From: Coix lacryma-jobi var. lacryma-jobi
Taxonomy: Eukaryota; Streptophyta; Magnoliopsida; Poales; Poaceae
DNA: 64,000 nt
Assembly: GCA_009763385.1 (NCBI GenBank)
Contig: CM019831.1
Span: 89,935,845 to 89,999,844 of the forward strand
Direction: 5' to 3'
The first letter of the stretch is position 1; each line of letters begins with the position of its first letter. Positions 56,835 through 64,000 of this stretch are shown piece after piece. Position numbers and translations under genes: made by a program. The notes under the pieces are model-generated. The model had not been told where the DNA came from, searched no databases, and worked only from the letters and a program-made list of their open reading frames with translations.

Positions 56835-58823
56835 TGTTGATGGTCCTTAAACACCTGTTTTACCATCAACATTTTACCCTAAAGTTCACCAAAAAGGCAT
56901 GAAATGTAGTCAAATAGGTTTCAAACTAACCAAATTCCACATGTCCATAGATTTTTATTTGAATGCAGGATTTGGACCAAATTTGGAGAATGGACCCACC
57001 AGGAGACGAGCCCACTCACCAGGACCCATTTGGGCCCGAGTGGGTTGGCGCCCGCCAACCAGAGGTGGCGCCCGCCACCCAAATGTGGCGCCCGCCACAT
57101 GGAGAGGCCCAACTCTCCCCCTTTGCCACGTCACTAATCCGTGTGACCATCCCAAGGCCAAATCTTGGCTCTTGGTCACTAGGTCAGTGGCATCGGACGG
57201 CTCAGGAGTGAGTGGCGTGGATCAAGGCCGAATGGTAGTTACTTGGACATGCAACCGACCTACCAACCGTCTCTCTGGAGCTCCTGGATGCCGTTGAAGC
57301 CAAGGCGGTGCATCCAACGGTGAGGGAGGTGGCGGCCGCCACCTAGGGTTGGCGCCCGCCACTAGGGTTAGCCCTAGGTCGGTTGCCTGCCCCCTATAAG
57401 TACCCCCCTCACTCCTCAAGACTATATATACCCCCCTGGTGGCACCACTTCATTCGTACCATCCAGTACCATCCAGTACCATCCCATACCACACCAAGAA
57501 GCAACACAAGCAAGTGAGAGTTAGGTTAGAAGCTCAGAGAGCTTAGGCAAGTAGGTAGCTAGTAGAGCAAGGCATCTTTGCCCTCGCGGAAGCGCTGCTC
57601 AAGGCTTAGCTCAAGAGTAGAGGCGTGCGAGTGATCGGTCCTGGAGCTGGGAAGAGTCTTCCTTCATCTCCAGTTCAGGTTTTGCTCTTGTTACTCAAGC
57701 ACTTTACTATATTCTATTTCATCATTGCAAGTATTACTTTATTCTACTTATCAGTATTGAGTGGTATACTTGATTGATTGCTTGAGTGCCTAGCTATCCT
57801 ACAGATCAATTCACTTAGCCATAGTAGTTAATCTCTAGTGACCTTAGTGTTTGATCTTTGCTAATAGGTTGCTTAGTTAGTTTAGTGTTTATCTTATTAA
57901 GTCAAGTATTTGCTCTGACGTCCGCAAGGGTGTCTCTATTCAAAGCTAGGGTAGAGATAGTTAGAATATAGTTAAGCGTGGTGCTTAGTTATAGACTTAC
58001 CTTCAGATACGGCTGGACCCCCGGATAGCTGTGGTAGCAAGCAGGTGGTGACAGCCCTGTGCGCCTTGAATTCCACCACGTAGTTGGCCCAGTTTAACAG
58101 TAAGGCTCGTTGTGCTAGCGTTCAACCTAAGTTAGTGGTAAAGGCTAGTACGCCTCGATACTTGATAAGATAGGAATAAAACTTTACTTAACTTAGTTGC
58201 TTTATTGACTTTTGCCTGTCTTGCTTCGCAGTTATCTTGCTCTGTGGTTATCTAGGAGTAGTTATTAGTTAGTAGTTAGTTATCTTTAGTTACCCTTAGT
58301 TACCCCATAACTACCTATCCATCCACCTTACCTTAGCCATCCATTCCATCCTGACCTATCCACCCACATATTCTTTCTAGCCTTCCATCCCCTCTTTTCC
58401 CTTCTCTCCTTTTCCCATTTCTCTTTTCTTCGACTCTCATCCCCTCCTTGACTCGACTCATACACCACCCTAGCCTTCCCTTGGGATCAAATAAATCGAC
58501 ACCTGGTACTCCAAGGCGAAGTGCTACTACGATAGTTCTGTGCGCTTGCAGAATCTCCTCTTGGTTGATTGCAATCTCTCTAGCTACCTCCTACTAGTGT
58601 CGGGATTGACAACCCCGCTTGGCATTAGTAGATAGCTGCTTTAGCTTCACTCCTTTAGGTATAGTGACCGGACTTGCTTCAAGCACTTCTGACACTGTTG
58701 CCTGGAATAGATCCCATAGTCTGCTCCTAGTAACGACGTTGGCTAGTGTCAACAAGCATTTCTGGGCCGTTACCGAGGATAGTTGCCTAGCTCTATCTTT
58801 AGTGAAGCTAAGAACTACCAACA
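56835..58823 (+). mobile_element. Solo LTR in the CopiaD 5' LTR
   Basis: The 1989-bp insert begins TGTTGATGGTCC and ends ACTACCAACA, and is flanked by CTTAG (56830-56834) and CTCAG (58824-58828). The uninterrupted CopiaD left LTR reads CTCAG here, so the left copy has one change. No primer site, internal region or second LTR is present, so it is a solo LTR from recombination. A TATATATA box (57423-57430) points right. Hairpin repeats occupy 57043-57360 and ACCATCCAGT repeats 57458-57490. No coding. Confidence 0.9.
57043..57344 (+). repeat. GGCG-CC-CGCC hairpin repeats in the solo LTR
   Basis: Units are GGTTGGCG-CC-CGCCAACC (57043-57060), GGTGGCG-CC-CGCCACC (57064-57079), ATGTGGCG-CC-CGCCACAT (57083-57100) and the perfect palindrome AGGTGGCGGCCGCCACCT (57327-57344). 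A weaker unit follows at about 57347-57362. The core is constant and the outer stem bases change in matched pairs. They lie 80-380 bp upstream of the TATA box. Confidence 0.92.
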
Positions 58824-59279
58824 CTCAGCTCGAGTTTTGTGGCCCAAACTCGGAAACCATCAGCGCCCAGGTTTTGAGGCCCAAACCTAGAAACCGTCCA
58901 CTCGGTGGTTTTTCTGTGGCTCAACCACCAAACCGAGCCGTAGAGGGGATGCACCGCCCGTGCACCCCGTCCACCGACACGTGTCCCCAGGTCCACGACC
59001 CAGGCAACACCGTGCCCGCAAGTCTTCGCTCGTTGCTGTCCCAGGCTGCCAGCCACCACAGCTGATCCTCGGGCCACCGGTCCCTCAGTCCAAGCCTCAC
59101 GTCCGCCCTTCGCCACTCTCGTTCCATCGGCACGACACGTCTCTACTTGAGCTTCACCTTGCCTTTGATCACTGTATCCGTGCTCAACACCTGCCCAACA
59201 CAAGCCAAAGAACATGCGCATTATCCCAGTTGACAATCACTCATCACTCAGAGACTCGACATACACCCATGTATCCGCA

Positions 59280-60565
59280 ATACCAATTGAAAATCAAACA
59301 GAATGGAGCTAGCCCTCAAGAAGAGGCAGAACGGGCTCAACACCGCTAGCGAGAAAACTCGATACCAATTGAAGAGTACAAAGGCAAAAGCGCTAGTCTC
59401 TCAAGAAAGAGACACAGAGGCTCAACACAACTAGCAGAAAAGCTCCGAACCAATTGGAAAATTCAAAATCCGAAACAGCTCAAACTCCTCCTCCAATAGT
59501 GCACACAACCAAGATAAGATTTATGATTTGGCAAATTTCTCCCCCTTAGTTGAAAATGCACTATCAAGTATCTTCCGTCCAAATGCATATGGGTCAAAAT
59601 GCAAGTTAGAAGCTTCAGGAATATAGTCTGGAGAACGAAAAGATGCTCTACATAGTATAACTTCAATGACTCAACAAGAGCATACATGCCAGCAAGGGCT
59701 CAAACTGATCACTAAATACGAAATATGAACATACAAAATGAGCAGTTTTCAACCAAAAAAGGTATTCACCATCAAGATAGCACTAAACATGTATAGACAG
59801 GAAGTCAAACAAGTGCTAAGCATGTATACAAGGTGAACTACCCCTAGTAAAGTTCAATCATCATGCTTTTAGAAAGAAACATAGACTTGTGATTTCAGAT
59901 TTTAATCGGAGTTGCAGCGGTGAAATTACACAAGTTCAAAATTCAGCATGTGATTGCGAGAGGTTGAAGGCTTGTCATTGCCTAACTTTTCAACTGAGCT
60001 AAGCCTATGCAGAAGCAATCAGAAGCTTAAAGCATCGGTTTCGGTCTTGCACTACACGGCTCAAGTTTAACTCTAAGTGCAATGAGAAATAGTCTCGATA
60101 CCGTGATGTGCTGACAAGCAATCCCATCTTGATCTTTCCAATTCACTTAAACTTGGTTCAATTTTAAGGACAGAATATGACCATACCAAGCAAGTGAATG
60201 ACTCAGAACTAGAGACATAGCAATCTAGCATATATGAAAAGCACAAGTGATTTCAACACATTCTACACATGCTAGTTGCATATCTCAATGGTGAACATTT
60301 TCAAGTTTTAAGGTCATTAAGCAAGTTCACCATTCATCAAATAGCTCAGCTCACAGCATGTATCAGTGATCAGAAAGAGCATAAGCTACAAGTACTATCA
60401 TAAAGCATCATAGCATACACTATACAGAGCATAGTCACATTCTAAAGATTATATACATGAAGCTCTGAATCTAATTATGCAAAATGAAATGCGAAGATGC
60501 ATGAAGAAACCAATTGAAACATAAAGAGTCAGTCTATAATACATGAACCAAAATGTTTCCCCCAT
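59280..60565 (-). other. CopiaE 3' untranslated region, part next to pol
   Basis: No gene. It parallels 35635-37256 of CopiaD, with the same tandem units containing CTCGATACCAATTGAA (59359-59373), a CTCCCCCTTAG purine-tract sequence near 59540, and AT-rich sequence up to the end of RNase H. Confidence 0.8.
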
Positions 60566-62081
60566 CTAAAAGAGGAAACACAGACCAAGCTCACCTCTCA
60601 ACCTAGCAAAAGTTGATTGGTCCAAAGGCTTGGTGAAAATATCAGCCAACTGATGATGAGTATCGACATGGCGAAGGTCGATATCACCCTTCTCATAATG
60701 GTCTCGCAGAAAATGAAAGCGCACATCAATGTGTTTGGTCTTAGAGTGCAGCACGGGGTTCTTAGCAACTCTAATAGCACTCGTGCTGTCACAAAGCAAA
60801 GGAACACGAGAAAAGCTCAGACCAAAATCACGCAAAGTGGCCATCATCCAAAGCAACTGGGAACAGCAGCTAGCCGCAGCAACATACTCAGCCTTTGTGG
60901 TAGACTGGGCGACACTAGACTGCTTGCGAGAAGACCACGATACAAGAGAAGAACCAATAAACTGACAAGTCCCAGAAGTGGACTTGCGATCAATACGGCA
61001 ACGAGCAAAATTGGCATCAGAGTAACCGCAAAGGGAAAGGGTGGAGAAAACAGAATACCAAAACCCGAGCTCAGGTGTGAAACGAAGGTACCTGAAAATG
61101 CGCTTGACCGCCTAACGGTGAGAAGTGCGAGGCGACGACTGAAATCGCGCGCACAGACACACCACGAACTGGATGTCCGGGCGTGTCGCCGTCAGGTATA
61201 GCAGCGACCCGATCATACTCCGGTACTCCTTCTGGTCCACAGCTTCTCCATCCACATCCGCATTCAGGGCCATCGTGGTCGACATGGGTCGGAAGAGGCT
61301 TGGCCTCACCCATATCGAACTTCTTCAGAATATCCTTGGTATACTTACCCTGGTGCACAAATGTCCCCTCTCGGGATTGCTTGATTTGCAACCCGAGGAA
61401 GAATGTCAACTCGCCCATCATGCTCATCTCAAACTCCCTGCTCATAGTGTCTGCAAACTTGGCAACCAAAGCGTGAGAAGAACCACCAAAAATGATATCA
61501 TCCACGTAAATCTGGACCAAGAGAGTGTCATTGCCTTGCTTGAGGAGAAAAAGCGTTTTATCCACACATCCCATTTGAAAACCCTTAGCAAGAAAAAAGG
61601 TTTTCAACCTATCATACCAGGCTCTAGGGGCTTGTTTCAAACCATATAAAGCTTTGTGAAGTTTAAAACCATGGTTTGGAAACTTGGGATTTTCGAAACC
61701 GGGGGGTTGTTTTACATACACCTCTTCTTCTATGTAGTCGTTTAAGAAGGCGCTCTTGACATCCATTTGAAAAAGTTTAAACCCTTTGGATGCAGCAAAA
61801 GCCAAGAGTATCCTAATCGCCTCCAAACGAGCTACAGGAGCAAACGTCTCCTCATAGTCTATGCCCTCCTTCTGACTATACCCCTGGGCTACAAGTCTGG
61901 CCTTGTTTCTCACAACATGGCCATCCTCTCCTTGTTTGTTTTTGAAAACCCATTTTGTACCAATAGAGTGACACTCAGGAGGAAGAGGAACCAAAACCCA
62001 AACTCGATTTCTTTAAAAATTTTCTAACTCCTCATGCATGGCATTAACACAATCCGGATCCGTCAAAGCGTGTCCAACATC
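60566..62081 (-). pseudogene. CopiaE reverse transcriptase and RNase H
   Basis: The RT domain (61994-61290) has the undamaged FQMDVKSAFLNDYIEEEVYV segment and YVDDIIFGG. A two-base deletion near 61290 relative to CopiaD shifts the frame. A TAG at 61112-61114 (CAG in CopiaD) stops the next part. RNase H runs to FARLRGELGLCFLF at 60566, with some changed residues (GYSDANFAR). At the N-terminal side, TGA at 62079-62081 (CGA in CopiaD) and TAA near 62013 (GAA in CopiaD) break the link to integrase. Confidence 0.92.
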
Positions 62082-63761
62082 TCAGGGTTCAAAATCAGCA
62101 ACAAATGCAGAATGAGCAAAGTGAGAGATTTGTTGTGACCTTGAGCGAGTGACACGTTCGCCGATGCTGCCGATCATCTGTTGAGGCGGGTGTTGGCGCT
62201 GGATGTGTCGTGGCGCCTCCCGAACTGAAGAAACCTCCCCCTCAATAGCAGCTGGTGCCTCCTCGGGTACAAATGGTATAGCCTGAGGTGGCGGATCCCA
62301 CGGCCCCCATGTAGTCGACGAAGAGGGGTTGGGGCCGTGAGTCGTCGTAGTAGAAGCCGACGCTTGCGGCACAGCAGGTGTTGGTGGTGCTGGATCATCC
62401 ATCCCTTCAGCACTCTCGTCCTCGTCATCAAAAAGAGGCTCACCAACCTCATGATCACCTGCACGCTCAAAAAGATAAGAAGGACAAACCATGGTCTCGT
62501 CGAAGGTGACATCTGATGTCTCCATGACTCGGTTAGTATTAAGGTTAAGTACACGATATGCACGAGTATGAGTGCCATAATCCAAAAATACACCGTCTAA
62601 AGAACGAGACTCAAATTTGTCCAGGTTGCCTTTCTTGAGTATAAAACAGTGGCAACCAAAAACTCTAAAATAACTCACCTTGGGCAGTTTTCCAAAACGC
62701 AACTCATAAGAAGTCTTTTTCAAGAATGCTCGGAGAAAAATGCGATTGGAAATATAGCATGCAGTGTTCATAGCTTTGGCCCAATATCGCCTAGGAGTCC
62801 TATGCTCATCCACCATCGTCCTAGCCATCTCTACAAGGGTCCGATTCTTCCTTTCTACAACACCATTTTGTGGCGGTGTGTAGGGAGAAGAAAATTGATG
62901 CTCTAAACCCAAAGAGTTACAAAACTTCTCAAAATCCGAATTCTTGAATTCGGAACCATTCTCACTATGAATTGCTCGCATTGAGTTCAAAGGGAACTCA
63001 TTCTGAAGACGCAAAATCAGATTGCGAGCAAAAGAGAAAGTCTCGGTGTTCTCAGCTAAAAAGAAGACCCACGAATATCTCGAAAAATCGTCAACAACAA
63101 CAAGCACGTACCACTTCCCTCCAACCGAGCTCACCCGAGCCGGACCAACAAGATCCATGTGTAAAAGCTCTCCAGGGCGCTTAGTCATGACCTGAGTCAC
63201 TGGATGGTGGAGAGCGGCGACCATCTTCCCATGTCTACAAGAATGGCAAACAAGATCCTTCTCCATGGACAACTTGGGCAATCCTCGGATTAAGCCAAGT
63301 GAGCTAAGTCTTGCAAGCAAGTCGAAGCTCAAGTGACCTAGTCTCCTATGCCACTTCCAAAGGACAGAGGAGGAAGGTCCAGCCAAATGACAACGAGAAA
63401 TTCCAAACGATTCTGAGAAATTCGCACGAAAGACTTTTCCTAAGGGCGAAATCAAACATACAAGATTGCCCTGAGGATCCAAAATGCGACTGAGATTCGG
63501 TTTAAAATGAATCTCATAGTCATCATCAAAGAGTTGCGAAACAGAAAGAAGGTTAAAGTGCAAGATAGAAACAAGAGCAACATCGCGCAACACAAAGTGC
63601 TCATTAACTTGCACCGACCCACGAGACAACACCTTACCTTTACTATTGTCGCCGAAGGTGATAAACTCCTTTCCGGCAACAGGACTAAGACTAGAGAACA
63701 ACTTGGCGTTTCCGGTCATGTGCCTCGAGCACCCGGAATCCACCAACCAAACGTTCTCCAA
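62082..63761 (-). pseudogene. CopiaE protease and integrase (open frame, catalytic change)
   Basis: A continuous 559-codon stretch: protease DSGCSRHMTG, pre-integrase WKWHRRLGHLSFDLL, integrase HMDLVGPARVSSVGGKWY, then IHSENGSEF where CopiaD and the family have RSDNGSEF, so the second catalytic Asp is Glu. NGVVERKNRTLVEMART and FRVFGCHCFILKKG follow, then a Ser/Thr/Pro-rich linker. The frame is open but the integrase is probably inactive. Confidence 0.92.
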
Positions 63762-64000
63762 TCATTTTACCTACATCAATAAAAAGACATAGGGTGAGCA
63801 TACGGTCCAACACTGGGGTTAGTGAAGTAGAAAGAATACCAGTGTTGGGCCGGGTGCTCAAAAGAACGGTTAGTAGCAAAACCATTCCTACCACGCCTAC
63901 GGGGAAAGCGATCACCACGCTGAAGAAAATGTGGTCCGCTAGGGATGGAGCGTTCACCGCGATAGTCAAAACACGGTGGAGGGTAACGCTCAACAACAAA
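63762..64000 (-). pseudogene. CopiaE gag, C-terminal end
   Basis: The minus-strand translation matches the CopiaD gag tail (GPHF.QRGDRFPRRR, NRSFEHPAQHWYS, NPSVGPYAHPMSFY) and ends with TGA at 63776-63778. The rest of gag and the 5' LTR are beyond the window. Confidence 0.88.

Larger units (their letters stand above)
33555..59279 (-). mobile_element. CopiaD: complete SIRE-like Copia element carrying two nested insertions
   Basis: Bounded by LTRs (33555-35634 and 55207-59279) and by the target duplication ATACC (33550-33554 and 59280-59284). TekayF sits in gag and a solo LTR sits in the right LTR; without them the element is about 11.7 kb. It encodes gag, protease, integrase, reverse transcriptase and RNase H on the minus strand, followed by a 1.6-kb 3' untranslated region. 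All coding blocks carry stops. Confidence 0.96.
55207..59279 (-). repeat. CopiaD 5' LTR, split by a solo LTR
   Basis: Pieces 55207-56834 and 58829-59279 together make 2079 bases, matching the left LTR (2080). The CGGACTGTCCG cluster is at 55617-55880 with nearly perfect units. Hairpin units 1-4 are at 56673-56821 and units 5-7 at 58833-58928, so the solo LTR landed inside the array. Confidence 0.94.
31390..64000 (-). mobile_element. CopiaE: SIRE-like Copia element, 5' end outside the window, split by CopiaD
   Basis: Read right to left it contains the end of gag (64000-63762), protease-integrase (63761-62082), reverse transcriptase and RNase H (about 62081-60566), a long 3' untranslated region (60565-59280 and 33554-33289) and the 3' LTR (33288-31390). 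CopiaD occupies 33555-59279. Frames have several stops and at least one frameshift. CopiaE and CopiaD are close relatives, often identical over whole pol stretches. Confidence 0.93.

Overview
The window is repeat-rich DNA from a flowering plant, almost certainly a grass. It carries Copia and Gypsy LTR retrotransposons with tRNA-Met primer sites, a Stowaway MITE, a mariner-like element of the Stowaway parent group, a small CACTA element with CTTTGCCGAG subterminal repeats, a Pong/Harbinger element, a hAT-type MITE and LINE remnants. I found no intact host gene, tRNA or rRNA. Species cannot be fixed from the sequence.

Left part (1-22865). LARD-1 (1-5134, + strand, 5' LTR cut by the window edge) cuts the reverse transcriptase of CopiaA, a minus-strand SIRE-like element whose 5' LTR is 18064-19601. 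CopiaA is split again in its pre-integrase region by GypsyH (6626-15238, TSD TCTAT), a non-autonomous Gypsy with LTRs of about 2.9 kb that hosts a hAT-type MITE (10255-10796). To the right lie CopiaB (internal remnant plus 5' LTR, to 22029) and an LTR remnant carrying a complete Stowaway (22568-22824).

Middle (22866-31389). A 3.0-kb mariner-like element has a truncated transposase, a CACTA insertion just upstream of its start codon, and an unrelated GC-rich gene-like segment in place of the catalytic half. LINE fragments follow, then a Pong/Harbinger element whose two ORFs have been joined tail to tail by a deletion.

Right part (31390-64000). This is a four-level nest. CopiaE (minus strand, 3' LTR 31390-33288, 5' end outside) interrupts the Pong element. 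CopiaD (33555-59279, TSD ATACC) sits in the 3' untranslated region of CopiaE. TekayF (41901-53954, TSD CCTCC), a chromodomain Gypsy, sits in the gag of CopiaD. A solo LTR (56835-58823, TSD CTCAG/CTTAG) sits in the 5' LTR of CopiaD. Divergence between LTR pairs, counted by eye, fits this order.

Three observations stand out. TekayF carries an intact 314-codon ORF between its primer site and gag whose first 17 residues copy the histone H3 tail with one change (Lys14 to Arg), in an element whose integrase ends in a chromodomain. Several LTRs contain arrays of short hairpins whose stems differ in sequence but stay complementary. LTRs of four different elements carry clusters of palindromes built on CGGAC/GTCCG half-sites, and two otherwise homologous LTRs (CopiaD and CopiaE) hold different versions at the same place.
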